A DNA stretch of 64,000 bases, from NCBI GenBank assembly GCA_020086605.1, contig JACBWW010000017.1:21763510-21827509 (forward strand), read 5' to 3'. Of the stretch, positions 24,461 to 38,345 are shown in pieces. Source of the stretch: Lanius collurio (lineage: Eukaryota; Chordata; Aves; Passeriformes; Laniidae). The notes beneath the pieces are model-generated. The model worked only from the letters and a program-made list of their open reading frames with translations, had not been told where the DNA came from and did no database searches. The position numbers and the translations under genes were made by a program. Each line of letters opens with the position of its first letter. Positions within the stretch are counted from its first letter, which is position 1.

Positions 24461-27400
24461 GGTCTGACTCATATGCTTCTCTAAATATTGGGGCACAGTG
24501 TGTGGTTATAAATCTTCATGTGTGAAAGGAGAGGTGGGGCAAGATTCGAAACAAAAATTCAAATTACACTTCTCCAATCAGATGTGTTCTCATTCACACA
24601 ACCAAGGGATGGAGCTGACAATCATTCCTTATGGCACTGTACCTAGGCTGATACACTCAGCTGAGGCTTAACATCCATAGGCAACACACAGAGATTAATT
24701 TAGTCTCTGTTTCTGCATTTTCAGTTATTAATACAAAGAAAACTATGCAGAGCAGAACAATGTCATTTTGGTTCTCTCATCTATTTTACCCTGGTGTTGG
24801 GTCAGCCCTAAACTGCCTGAATGCAACCAAGCCCTTCCACCAAACTTCTTTTCTCTCTGTTCTTGCATGGGAGGTTGGTAACTGGAAAGGACCTTTTTGG
24901 TGGGAGAACAGCCAAACCCAGCCATCCCTGGCTGTTTAGCTTTGGAATCAGGATTCCTATGGATACAGAGAGGGTTTGCACATTTTTTGGTTTCTTCTGT
25001 AGAATTGTGAAGATGACATCAGTCAGTTCCTTCAAAGACATAGAGAAGAGCAGAAGATCTGTCCACTTAGACCCACATCCAACAACCATTGATAATGCAA
25101 ATACCTGAAATTATTCTACAACACATGGTGAAGGAGCTTTAGGAAGAAGCATTAGCAATCGGCTGCCACTGATTTATGCCTGCCCTTTCCTCTCTTGGAG
25201 CCATTGATGGGGCTTTTGAAAAGGAAAGTGATGCTGCTGGGAGGCGGCCTGCAATGCCCCTCTCTGTAATGACAGTGTCAGAAAGTGCTTTCAGAGGACT
25301 TGTGCAGCAAGGCCAAGAGGTGGCCTTGGAAGACAAGATGACTAAAATTTGCCTTGTGGTTCTCCATGGTCTCCTAAAGGAGTGTTGAACTGTGGGGAGG
25401 CTCTCGCCTGCTGCCTCTTTTTGCACAGAAGCCTGAGTAACAAAATCAAAAGCGCAGCTTGAAGCAAACCAACTGCACACAGGTTTCTTCATGGCATGAC
25501 AGGCTATTGCAGCCTTGATGGTAGGCTGCTAGACTAGAAGCAGTCTTTCATTGAGTTTGTCTTACTGAGAGGAAAAACTGCTTTGTGTAATAACTTTATG
25601 GTAAATGTTGGCATAAGATTTGCACTGCATACTGAAAGAGAGACATTTCTGACCACAGCTCATGAACCACATTTATTTACTCTGGCATTTGTCCATTATT
25701 TGTTCATAGGCTTTCTGTCTCTGCTAAATGTGTTCCAATTTTGGGAGCTAAATCATTGCCAGTAGTTTCCAGGACATTCCGCTGGGCTAAGCAAAATTGC
25801 CCTAAGCAGTTGTCAGAAACCACTGGAGCAGTATTTTAAATAGAGAGTATTTGAAGAAAAGAAAAGATACCAAGTGTCCTATCTGTCTGGATCCCAGATC
25901 CAGTGTGTTGTACAAAGTTAGGGAACAGAAGCAGAAGGCTTCAAGAACTGCCTGACTTTGCTGAACCATTTTTCAGAAGCAGCAAACTTAAAGTACTGCC
26001 TGTCTTTCCTGAGCCATTTTCCATCATTTAATGAACCAGTCTGAATTTAAAATGAGGATGGTAATTAAAAATATGCATATGTATTTGTCAGCAGCTCATC
26101 AGATAGAAATCATGCTCAAAATTCCATCTGGAAAATCCTATTTATTAATTTCTTTATAAAAATGAACTACAAAGTATAGGAGGAAAGCCATTGCTGTTGA
26201 AACTGACAACTGCTATCAGATGACCTAACAAAAATGCATATTCATAGTTTAGAGAGGACAATAATATGAAAATTGCTTTTCTAGACCAGCCTGATGCATC
26301 TGCTCACTATTCCATATCTGATAGAGCTCAGAATAGCACAATGTATTACCTGCCCTGACAACAGTCCAATGAATATTGCAAAATAATCCCTAAAACAATG
26401 AGTTCTGGCTTGAACCATGAGCTCCTATATTTTTCTCAAATGTTATTTTTCTTGGCATTAATTATTGTTATTGCAGATAGCATCATTGCCCCAAAAAAAA
26501 GCTCAGTGTTTCTTCTGACTGTTGAGTTCCTGTTGTTAAATTCTGGTATCCTCTGGCAAAGCCAGAGTCAGTGCAAGCCCTCAGGAAGCAGGAAACTAGC
26601 CTGCTAGTGGTCTGGTCTTAGCTGCCTTTCATTTTCATCAAGTGTCCACTTTTTGCTGTGTGTTACAGGGAACACTGATTATTTTCTCTACTTTTATCAT
26701 GTCCCTTTCTTTTTCTCTCCATTTCAAAGAGAAACAAATCCCAGCTTTCCAATTTCTCCACCAATAAGTCAGAGTAATTTCTGAGTTCATTTCCAAATGC
26801 ACTCTCTTTCTGCAGACAGAACAGTCAGTCCCACCTATGCAGTGCTGGGTGAAGTGGTGGTAGTGATTCATGTAAGAGCACTGTGCTGTTCTGCTCCTTA
26901 TCCATCCCATTAAATCTCACCAAGGGTTTTAACCCACAGCTTCATGTTAATAGAGCATCTCAATGAAATGCCAAATAGGATTCCCCTCTAAACCAGTGCT
27001 TGAGAAGCCTTTGAAAAAAAGGTGGATGTGTTTTTCTTTTTTGGCTATATAAATATTTTATCAACACTGATTTTAGCTGCCATTTTATTACTCTTTATTT
27101 GATTTATTAAATTATTATGTTTGCAACTACATTAGCCTCTTCAAAATGCTCATTTCAAACAGCAAAAAAAATTAGGCTATGTCCTAATATTTTTCATCCC
27201 ACTGCCCAACTGTATAGTAAACACAGTAGTAATAGCATCATAGTCATAACAGAATAGTAAGTAATGACATTGATCCTAATAAATGAAGCATCTCAGTGGT
27301 AAACCTCTTACTTTGGCAAAAGCTGGCCATTTAATCTCTATGTGAGTAATTTTTATTCACAAACTAAAAAGAGTACTTTGCTTCCTATGTCCCAGACAGT

Positions 27401-29800
27401 TTTGATTGATAGAAATATTCAGCTGAACTTGCATGATGCTGTGGGATTTTTTTCCTTAGCTTCACGTGTGTATTTTGTTAGAGGTTCATGGAAATCTAGA
27501 GAAATGGATTTCTGGTTGACCTCTGTCCACCCTTCTGTGGACATGAGCAAGGATTCACAGAGATTGGGAAGGCAAAGTGAGATTTGACAAAATCTGCACC
27601 AAACTTTATCTTCTCACATATTCCTGCTCACTTACTCTTGTTCCTATTTTATTTTTACTTGCTATTTGATGAATTTAATGGGTGCAGATAAGATTCCCAC
27701 TGGTTCACAAATCCCAAATTATCACTGTATTTTTAAATACTGATAGTCTAAGCACAACCCTAATGCTTTAAATATTATGTCTTCTATCTCCTAGAGTTTT
27801 TCCTATTCCCACCAGTAATAAGGAAATGCAAATCTACTTAGCAGTGGTAGATTTATACTCCATGGCAGTCTTTTGCTTTTAATTTACTGCTTTGCTTCAG
27901 TGACACCTTTGTTTCACATTCTCTACCATTACTACTACTAGAACAGAGGACATGAAGAATAACTTTCAAAAACCTGATGTAATAAAAATCTTGCTTAGCT
28001 CCCCCTTTAATTCCTGTGAGCCCAAGCAATGCTGTGATTCCCTTGAAGACTTCAAATTTGTGATATATTCAAATAAAGCATTCTTACTCTTTTTGAGACA
28101 TGCAGCTACTTAGGATTGAAAAAAACTATCTTGACTTCTTGATTTTCCTCTTGCTTGTTCTCTGCCAAAAAGCAGAACCATTATCACTCACTCATGCATT
28201 AAAATACATTTTTTAACAAAAAAAATATCATAGAAGGACTACAGTGGGAAAGCAGCAGCATCTGGAAAAATCAAACAATGTGAATTAATACATTCTTTGT
28301 GGGCTGGAGGAAGCAATGGAGTCAAGGAAGGCCTTTGGATGTTATGTTTTACAATACCTCTGGAGGCCCAAGCCCCACTATAGGCTGTTTTCTTCCTGCC
28401 TCTGGACAAGTTGAAATTAACTGGTAATAACACACAATTAAAAGAGCATGTGTGTGTCTGTGAGGGGGTGTGTTACTTTGCTCTAATTCCACTCCTTCTG
28501 TGCATTTTAACTTTCAAACTTAGACAGCAGTGAAGAGGAGACAGACAGGTATACATAGCAGCCACATCAAAATCTTGGTGGGGCAGGGGGAACATTTGAC
28601 ACCTCCTTGTTTCAGTGCCCCCTGTCTGTTTTTAATTTTACTAAATCGCTCCCGTCTGGGGATTGTATATTTTCAGTGGCCTCTCCCAGCAATGCAGAGG
28701 TGGAGCATTAGTGTGCCAAACCCCAGCTATGCTCAGGCACAGGGCTGCACATTTACAGGAGGCAATGAAGGGAGTTAGCTCATGGGACCAGCACTTCACC
28801 CAACTTAAGGTCCTAAAGGGATGCCAAGAAATTTCACTTGCCCTTTTGCCTTTACAGTCACCTTATGAGGCAAGAGGTGGACATCTTGAGTAACAAACTG
28901 GCTAATAGTCTTCTCAAACTGCAGCTTTGAAAGTATCATCAAGGTTTGTGTGTGTTATGAGGGGATACTGCACTGCAGTTGCTGCACCAGAAAGCAAGGA
29001 CTATGTTGGCTTGGGTAGGGGGGTTGCTTGGTTTTAAGAGGCAAGCAGGATCTGGTCCTAAACACATCCAGGGAAAGGAAAGGCTTGTAAGGGCAATTTG
29101 AGGAGGATTTCAGTGGACAGCTATAGGCAGTGGAGCCTGGGCACCCTGTCCATTGCCATGGAGGCAAGTGGGGGTTTTGCTCCTGTCTTTGTTGAGCGAA
29201 AAGTTCCAGCCCAAGACAGAAAGCTTGTGTAATCTTGGGAGGAGCTGCCTCACAGCAAGGAAAGTGAACAACAAGGCAATACCGAATAGGGAAAAAACAA
29301 GAGCTCCTTAGTCAGCTGCTCTAAGGCTGAATATCACTGTCATAGTGTACATGGGGTACTACCCTACATCCCTCCTCCTGTGAGCACCTCACCAGATCAA
29401 ACCCCTCACGGCACTGAGGACATTTTAAATGCTTATGCCTGAGCAGAAGCCCATAATATATGAATACCTCAGGATGTAAAGCAAAGACATTCCCTCTAGT
29501 ATTAGTCTGCACAACTCACATGACTTCTTCTGCTTATGCACAGATAGGGGCATTGGGACAAGGTTGGTGTGAAGCTCTGGGCAGACTCCAGGCCAGTGTA
29601 GCTGCTGGGAGGCCTGCAGAACTCTGCCTCTAGGAGCCAGGGGGCTAAAATAACCCTCCAGAGAAAGCCAGCCAAGACACATCATGAATTACTTTGGCCC
29701 GCTGTAGCTCGTCCTGAAAGGAGCAGGATTTGGCTTCAATACAGTGAGGAAACCGAGGTGGTAACAGGGTGCTTTGAGAAATCCCATTGTGCCATTGGAT
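24461..29800. other. non-coding DNA
   Basis: No gene or dispersed repeat is recognised with confidence. A 48-bp tandem duplication is listed separately. Opposed open frames of 93-117 codons at 24808-25492 shadow each other. An octamer word ATGCAAAT lies at 27826-27833. A weak MIR-like phrase at about 29736-29770 was not accepted. Confidence 0.55.
25926..26021. repeat. two-copy 48-bp tandem duplication
   Basis: Copy one (25926-25973) and copy two (25974-26021) align without gaps with 9 mismatches of 48. The shared core is ACTGCCTG-n-CTTT-n-CTGA-n-CCATTTT. It is an old tandem duplication; no family is recognised. Confidence 0.75.
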
Positions 29801-32800
29801 GGCCCTGAGGATGCAATGCATGAGTTACACAATAAACTGGTAAGAGCATGAAAAGATAGGATACCTGAGCCACTTCCACTAGAGCTTTGTTACATGAAAG
29901 CACACTTCTTTGGGATCGGAAGGATTTTTTTCCTCCCCTTCACTCGCTGAGTTCTCTGAGAATTGAGCATTACAGTGGCTTTGACTGTAACCATTGTAAT
30001 AATTTTCCAGTGCTAATGTTGTGGTTTTAATGAAAGGAAACAGCAAATGGTGTATCGACTCATATACACAAATCTGCACTTCATTTGCACAAAATAGCTT
30101 CTGGATGGCTTTCCTCCATGTTTTTGGTCAAAGCCACTCTTTTTGAGAAATGATCAATGTCTACACTGTTTGCTCTTCCACAGATAAAGCAGATGCTATT
30201 CATTACTGCCTTTGCCATGCATATATTGCTACTTTCCCCAAAGCAGCCACAGTGGGTCATGTGTTTATTTTTCTTTAAATCCTTTTGTTCTTAAATCACT
30301 CCACTTTTGCTTTCAGGATATGATGAATGATTAATGCTGTAGTAGCAGCATTATTGAATTAGGAAAGTCACTGGCAGCTTCCAAAATCATTGAGACAACC
30401 AACAAATAAATACAAGCCACTTCTTTAGAGTTAGATGTAGTGAAGCAGTGTGATGGTGTCAAGATAAGAACAGGCACGGCTGACTCGAGTACTTTGAAAG
30501 ATGTAGGACACACTTACTGTTGCTGACATGTAAATCATAGCAGCTCTGATAACAATGCAGATGTCTTGAACAATTTGCATTGGAGTAAAGTAACTGCAAT
30601 GAAGAAAAATGCTAAGGAAGAGTCAGAACTGGTAGGGGTACTTGGAGGGAATTCTGTTGTATAAGTTATACGACAAAGAAAAGAACTATTCATGGGTTTA
30701 TGGTTTGGGTTTATTCAAAGAATAGAGATTTGGAGTCAGGTGCTGAAAGGCAATTGTTCAGCACCTCACAGGGGTTGCAGCCAACAGCACCAGCAGCTGC
30801 TCACCAGGAAAGGAGAGGGATTATAGATTTCTGGACTAACCCTCTACAGTCACCACTGGACTATCTGGTTTGCAAGCAGAGTTAGTCTACTGTTTGTGGT
30901 GATCCAAGACGATGTCATATGGTAATATTCCAGTTAAATGGGAGTTTGTGTGAAATAGGAAAGCGGGACTAAATTCATTTTCTTACGTTCAGGCACAGAT
31001 GGTTCTCTACTGGCTTCCTAGCCCATTAGGTTTTGACATGATCCCATCTCTCATGTATTTNGCTATATACTTTCCTGGCCTTAAAATATTTTTTGTTTTT
31101 CATTGACTTGTTCCTTATTAGAGCTGGGTAGGGAAAATGGTTTCCCTGCAGAGTGAAAGATCTCACAGTTTCAAGATTGTCTCGCTGCTGTTCTACTTCA
31201 GGATGCTACTAAGTCCTTTCAAATAGGGCCTGCTCTGAGCAGTAAATAGCCAGAGATTAAGACTCTCACTGGACCTATTGAAGAACTGGGTAAAACATAT
31301 TTCTGTAAAGAAAAAACAGAATAAAAATCTGCTGCAGTCCAGGATCAGCTCAGTGTGGTGGAAGAGGGTGGGATGCTTTTGCTCATTTCCCTGGCTGAAG
31401 CAGTTTCACTATACACAAGTAATGACATGTCAGTCTGGGAAGAGACCTGGACTTCCATCTGCTCCTCTCAGCATGATGATGTAATTCCTGGACTGCCAAC
31501 TCAGGCTCTTTCACTCTCTTGCCTAATGAGTGCCTTGGCATCTGTGCCAATTGGAGCATCTCCAACAGGAGAAGCTCTCATTTTGAAGCAGAAAGCAGCC
31601 CAGAACCCACCCAGACTGTGGGGTGCTGACTTCCATGTCCCTGGATCATCTTAAGGAGACCATAGTCCTACATGTGGTCTGCTGTTTTGAATCTGAATAT
31701 CCTATCCAGAGAGTTCTGGCTGCCCTGAGACAGCAAATGAAAGTCTTTTTCTTGGACCACAAACTCATTGAACTTACAACCATCTTCCCTTTGAAAGTTC
31801 TAAGTTTGACAAATCAGCATTTTCTGATTTGAGGATTTTATTTCAAAGAGCTTCCAGCCATCTGTGTTCCTTGTCACCTTTACCTATACATTTTCAGCAG
31901 AATCCTCTACCTGTGAGTCCCCATTTTTCTAAGAAGTTTTTGTGAAGTTGATTCAAGGAAAATTATTGAAGACTACTTCATCAGCCTTTCCATAGCATAA
32001 GCTCATCCTTTGTTTTCACCACGCTTTCGGTCAACTTGTACTTATGCTCATCCAGGTGCAACCCTAGAGAGTTCTCCCTCTTCATCTTCCACCAGTGGTA
32101 GGAAAAAAAAATTGCTGAAATCCTTTACAGGAGTTTTACATATGTTACATCTCACCAGCTGAGCAGTTGTACCTGGGGTATTTAGGGAGAAACTGGAGGT
32201 CCCTTCCCATCTGATTAACTGCATGCAGAGGGTAGGGACTATCATGGGCAGGTGAACAATGGCCCTGCCCCCTTGAAAACCACAAAACCCCTAAGAGAAT
32301 CAATCTATTGTTACTATGTCTGTTACTCTATAACAGACTTATCCATCTTTCCTTTATTTCCTCCCCTCACGTGGCAAAACCAGTATTTGGAAGTCTCCAT
32401 TCTTCTATTGCTTGTGTCAAAAAGAGAGAAGTCAGGAGCCCTGCTAGAGCTGGCAGAGCTTAACCACATTCACCCCCTTCCTGCCCAGGATCACTGCTGT
32501 TTTGATGCTCCAGCTAAAGAAAATCTCTGCAGATTTTTTTTGTCCTCAGAATGAAGCTTCCCACTGCTAGCCTTGGGAGACACAGAACCTCCCCGGCTGG
32601 GCAAGAGCTCTTTATGGGTATTTCTAGTGCTCAGAGGGAGAAGGGGAAAAAAACCAAACTACAGCAAGTTTATGGTAATTGCTTTAATGAGGCAAACCCT
32701 TTAGAATGCAAACACGCTCAACAATACACAAAGAAACAATCAAAAAAAAGTGTTTTATACAGGCTGTTTTATAAGAAGGTAATAAAAGCAATTGTATGAC

Positions 32801-35800
32801 ATACTCAGTTGCATAAACAGGCTCACCATGGAAGGTGTTTGTGTGAGAGCATGACTATGAATACTTAATTGCTTTCTTATTCTTATTTTCAGTACAAAAT
32901 ACTGCAATCAAAACTTAATCTGTGGCTTGATTTTTAAATAAAAATGTTATATTCCAGTTCCATTGTTGTAAATATAATAAAGCATGGTCTTTCTGTGAAA
33001 CGGTATTTTATTTCTTACTCTTTGTAAAGAGGTATAATGGTGATTAATGTCTACATCCCTGGCAATTTCAAAATGTTTTTCAAATGCAGGATCATTATTT
33101 CCCTTCATATGGAAGGCAGAAGACCAAAATGTTCAAAAGGTCTTCATTAATGGTGTAACTGAAAGCCATGGCAACCTTCGGTGAGATCCTTCTATGGCTG
33201 CTAATCCTGTTTGAACCAAGCCCCAAAAGCAATGCAGATTTCAGATCTATTTTCATTCACATTTTCATCGTTCTTCTGACAAATACAGTGAGTACAAAGG
33301 AAGAATGTAAGGAAATATGAATTTGGGGACCTCAATAAGTTGCAAAGTACAAAACTGAAAAATTGACACCCAATTTCCCATAAATCTCAGGAGAGTAAAT
33401 TACTCAGACAAAAGGTTCTTATGAATTGGAATACAATCTGATGTATCTAGAATGTTGTATTCTGCATCTGGTGATTTCTTTTTAAATATGTACAGTGACA
33501 TTTGTACCTTAGTGGCATCTAGATCAGAGTAATTTTCAAATACTTAGGCATAGGAATTCATTTTTATTTCCTCTTGACTTTTAGCTTTAGGAAGAAATAC
33601 AGAACTGTCAAAGACCTGTTGTGCATATAAACTGAGTGATAAGTCTGAAAAGATTTAGTGAACATGACTGTCTTACACAAGAAAATGAATATCTGGATGA
33701 AAAAAATATATTCATTAATGGTTTGTACTGTAGAGGCTGAGCACATTGCTGAGAAATAATATAACAGAGTAATACCAGAAAGGCCAGAGTCACTCTCAGC
33801 GAAAATGGATGTCCCTAGGAAAGAAGTGACAATTTCTGGTTTCAAACTGATGGCAAAGAATGACTTTAAATTTGATATCTTAATTTACATATTTATTTTA
33901 AAGAATCTTCTCCTATAATATGCAGAAAGAAGTAGCACTTTTTCAGTTCACTAAGCCTATAAGAATTTCTATTCTTTAAATTGTTGGACTCCCTGTTAAT
34001 GCTACAGAGCATCTGCCAAATTGGAAATGTCATTTTTATTTTCACCTTTCTCATCATTACAGACAGCATAATGCTGTCAGGAATCAAACAGGTACCATTA
34101 AATTTTTCTTGCTCACAATTTCATGAACACATTTTAATACATTACATCACTGATGCCCAAAAACTGTTCACATGAAGAAAAAAAAAATTGACAAGGCAGA
34201 AGCTCTCCATATGCTCTGTCCCAGGGAAAGTAATTTTAACACTTTATATCTCACTACAGTAGAACTAGTGCCTAGGAGAACAAAGGACACTTACCTACGT
34301 TGGTGAATATTTTAAACTACCTATGAATTCCTCGAAGAATGCAGACTTTCCTATAACCAAACTCTGATCAACTTTGATCAACTTTCATGCCTTATGGCAA
34401 AATCAGCTTTCCCAGGCACTTATTGGCAAAGGGCCAAAAAGTCCCAAACACCAACTGTTGACCTTGCAGCAGTGTATCTTACCCTCTTTTAGACATCAAA
34501 AACAAATTGTTTGCTGGCATCTATCAGTCGCCAACAATTAAAGGTAAACAGCTTAATGATGGTACTCAAGATCAAACTTTTGCTCAGAAAGTAAATGGGT
34601 ATCTCAGGTTTTGATTACATATTACACAGAAAGATCTAGCACATTAATCTGAAATTTTTGGAAGGAATCCAGATCATGCTTTCCTTTTAGTATCTAATTC
34701 TTCAAGGATCAGAAAGCAAGTCTTCAACCAAAAATCTAAACACACCAAGAGAATCTATAATATGCTAGAGAAGTGGAATTGAAAAGACAAGTCATTCAGT
34801 CCAATGAGGTAGAGGGTGTCTGGTACCATGCTAAATATTGCCTGCTATTGACAGCCTTCAAGATCAAGGAGCCTAGCAAGGCCAGACTGAAATGTAACAT
34901 CTACTTACAAGGACATGTGAAGAACAACCAGGTATTAGCCATGAGGAACTTTCTAAAAAGATGTGTGATATTAACCAGTCCCAAAAACTAAACAGAGATG
35001 CTTGGTGAGATGCCACCATATTATCTGACTGATCCTAAATGTATTGGCTCTAGTATCTGAAAGTATAGCTTTGCCAATGTATGCTTTTTGTTACAGGGGG
35101 GTTGTGAAATTTTCCTCCTCAATCCCTTGACAGAGGTGCCTCATTACAGAAATCAGGCTACAGAGAAGGTAGTCATAAATCATATACTGTTCTTTTGACA
35201 CTCTCCTGCTTTGGTTTCCCCTTTTCTAATAGGAAGCTCTCTACACTGGGAGCTCGGGTGGGTTCATTCTCCCGCAGAATATCCATCTAAGCCACCTAAT
35301 AATGATCCATGATTACCTTGGAGAGGCCTTCATGTCTCCAAGCCAATGAAAACCACCCCCATGGCAATGCCTCCCAGTGCCTGGCACCTCTCCCTGCCAC
35401 AGCAGCCTTCCCATGTGCTGTGCAGGCCAAGGACTGAGAGAAATGCAAGTGACTGCCACATGTGAGCACACTGAGCAGGGTACTGACTGCAGGCAGCAGC
35501 CTGCTATGGTGATGCATTTTCATTAAGGACCACAAAATAGCAAGAACCAAAATAGAGATGCCAACACACTGAGCTTGGCTCGTTTTGCATTGCTGTTTAC
35601 GTATGTTGGATAGCAGATGAGATATCACTCTCTGGATGTGAACCTGCAGTCAGACCAGGCTGCCTGGTATGGCTCTATGTGATGTAACACATTAGTGACC
35701 ATATATCAGTCACAGGTAAGATCTCAGCCTTTCTGACAGAGTCTGCACACTGATAAAAGCCATAACAAGAGCTTTATAAAGTGTTGTGATTCAAGTCTTT

Positions 35801-36240
35801 GGGAGGTGTAAATGGGTGCAGTAGCAATGGACAAACCCCATTTCCAACAGGTCTTCTCCTTTACCTCTGTTTTTATCACAAGTGCATTGGTAAAGTTGCT
35901 TACTGAAGAAAAAAAAAAAAAGCTGGTTTCTTTAGAGGAAATGTTGCCCAAGAGCAGTTTATATCATATGTTATCTGGAAGCTGTTCTGTGAAACATCGT
36001 AATAATTGCTTTTCCTGGACTGAGACACTTATTAGTAGCAGCTAAAGTTAACAGATTGGAAGATTGCCTGAAGATGATGGATGGGTTTTCCCAGATAGTA
36101 GATTTCTGGTCATTTTCCATGGCAGCTGTAAATTAAAAATTAATACAAAGTTAAGCAGTGTTAGGATAGAAATCACAAATACTACATGGCTACTGACTTG
36201 ATCATTAATCATCCTAAATTAATGTTAAAGTGTTTCTGTG
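29801..36240. other. AT-rich non-coding DNA
   Basis: No gene is recognised. One ambiguous base (N) lies at 31061. Several splice-acceptor-like tracts (for example ending at 30316 and 35096) lack plausible partners. Open frames reach 110 codons (35296-35628 minus) with no domain. Repeat content is very low for 6 kb. Confidence 0.55.
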
Positions 36241-36335
36241 ATGAGCCAAACTTTGCCCTGGGGTGTATGCAGAAGTTACTCATTGATTGTAAATGGGAAA
36301 TGGCCCATGTATGTGAACACTGAATTTAGCCAACT
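36241..36335. repeat. remnant of an ancient palindromic amniote interspersed repeat
   Basis: The segment reads GAGCCAAACTTTGCCCTGGG ... ACTCATTGATTGTAAATGGG ... GAATTTAGCC. This follows, in order, a repeat text I know as common in bird, turtle and crocodile DNA: outer CCAAATTCTGCCCT and AGAATTTGGCC arms around a CCCATTGA-TCAATGGG centre. The two ends are roughly complementary, as expected of a MITE-like or foldback element. No family name is claimed. Confidence 0.45.
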
Positions 36336-37219
36336 GCTTGTTTGATTTGCTGGGGTTTTTTAATTACTGCTTGAGGGAGGCAGAGATGTTTCTGTTTTAG
36401 GAATCCCCTTTCATAATAGTGATCTGGAAGAAAATTATCAAGAGCCATCCTCTGATGCGCAGTCAATACTTCAGGTTATTGCAACAATATCTCTGTGTAT
36501 TTTTAAAGCTGATGACTATTAATTCCCTCTAGAATTCAGGAGTCATTTGATCTGTTTGATGTTCACTTTTAAGGTTGCTGCAGTCAAAAAATAATTTCTT
36601 TTTGGACAAAATGAAGATTTTTGTCCACAACTGAAATTCCTTCTAAGCTAAACCACAATTTTTGTAGACTCTGTCCTAATTTACCCTGACACTTTTAATG
36701 GAGTCATGTGTCTTCTTCAGATGAGTAACTAGAGAGGAGGTGGCTGAGACACACATATTGAAAAAATTCAAACCTCAACAATCAAATCTGATGCAAACGA
36801 AGAAGTCTTGCACTCAGAGATACCATAACAACTCCTTACCTGTGCATAATCTGGAGGTCAGAAAACCTGTAATGGCCATGGCAAGGTCATGGAGATACAC
36901 AGACCTTTACCTTATGAACATCTAACTCCTCTCAGCTCCTTTTGCACTGTTATTGCTGAGGCATGTTTATGTTATACATGCTGTTAGTATTAATGTTTAT
37001 TAGCTATAGGATGTTACTTAGTCTTGTATTTAACGTCTTTCAGACTTTAGGTACAAATGCTCCACAGTAGTTGCAGTGAAAACAATTTAACTTGAATGCC
37101 AACTGCAGAACACTGTTAGCAGCAGGTTTTCTCAGGGCGATTTACTTCTGTTTATCCACAGGGTTTGGTAATAAATACATCTATTTTGAGGCCCTAGGTA
37201 CATTAAACATACTGAATAG
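36336..37219. other. non-coding DNA, nothing recognised
   Basis: AT-rich with no gene or repeat identified. Open frames are short and without motif. Confidence 0.55.
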
Positions 37220-37560
37220 TCAGAGCTTGTAGAAGCTAATTTCTCTGTCATTGCATTATAGCTAAATTGGTTGCGCACGTCTCATTCAATTATGCAACTT
37301 GAAGAATACCAACAACACAGATTCCTGATTTCAATAGTGCATATGCTTGTTTTAGCGCTTACAATGGATCAGCTTTTAGCATGAGACACTAAAATCATCA
37401 TGCTTTGAATTTCGGAGTCACAATTTCCAATGTAATACTGTCTTTGTGCGTGCGTCGTTAATGGCTTTTTCTGCTTCCTGGATATATACTATAATATTCA
37501 GCACAAATCAAAGTGAAGACTGGAAGGAAACTCACAATGGATATTTCCAGTTAAGCATTT
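37220..37560. promoter_or_regulatory. candidate conserved non-coding element
   Basis: This AT-rich block is unusual in keeping CpGs in clusters (GGTTGCGCACGTCTC near 37270 and GTGCGTGCGTCGTTAATGGC near 37447) beside ATTA and ATGCAT-type words. CpG retention in AT-rich, non-island DNA suggests selection or germline hypomethylation. No coding frame or repeat explains it. Confidence 0.35.
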
Positions 37561-37929
37561 ACATCATCACATTTTTTATTGATGTTGGCTTAGTCAAGCA
37601 GTTATTCAACCAGTAAAAAAACATGCACAATAGCCAAATAAAGTATTTGCTGTTAAATCCTGATGTAGAGGAAGTCCCAGGTATACTATCAAGTCTCTTC
37701 AATGAGACTTCCTCAGTGGTAGTTATTCTACGTGGAAGGCACTCTGCTAGTACAGTAGTACAGAAGGAACAAGGAGAAAAGAAGGGTTAAATTCATATCC
37801 ACAGGAATTGTCATACTATTATGATTCTAGTATTTTATAATAGCAATAAAACACATAGCAAATGGATTAAAAACTGTCAGATTTCAAAAAAATAGGCATC
37901 AGCTGGAATTTGCAGTTGAATGGATGCTC

Positions 37930-38345
37930 CCAAAGTTCCTTTGAGTTCTGTACAAGGCTTCATGTTCTTTAATAACTTCACCAATGATCTTGTAAACACA
38001 TCTCTAAATACAATCTGTGAATTACATCAGTTTGGCAGGATGGTACACAATGGCAAAAAGAGGACAGTCAAACAGAAAACAGGAACGGTAAAGGAAAGTT
38101 ATTCAAAGAATTCCATGCAGTAAACAAAAATCAAACTAAAAAAATAAAGAATTCCATGTTGACTTTATCAGGAGGAAGATGGGAAGATGTTAGTTGTTCA
38201 CAGGAGAGATTCACAGCAAGAAAATACTGTGTTAAAAAGCACTCTTCCATCTAGGAGGAGCACCAGGGGCAGGAACATTAAGCCAGACAGACTGAAAGGT
38301 GCCTTTCTAAGAGTAAAGGTGATTATGAGTTGGAAAAAAATTTAC
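37930..38345 (+). mobile_element. decayed CR1-type LINE fragment (reverse transcriptase region)
   Basis: The plus-strand frame starting near 37935 reads VP..SV.G...FNNFTNDL, matching the CR1 reverse-transcriptase block VPQGSVLGPVLFNIFINDLD. The catalytic ADD motif expected about 20 residues later is lost (FGRMVHNG stands in its place). From about 38240 the same frame resembles a part far downstream in CR1 ORF2: STRGRN...RLKGAFLRVKVIMSW against RTRGNG...FRLN..FFTVRVTEHW. Only about 200 nt lie between blocks that are roughly 190 codons apart in intact CR1, so an internal deletion is likely. No 3' octamer tail is seen. Inactive and old. Confidence 0.7.

Noticed and set aside
29736..29770. MIR-like phrase (CAGTGAGGAAACCGAGGTGG)
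   Set aside because: Only about 35 bases match and the flanks do not continue the consensus.
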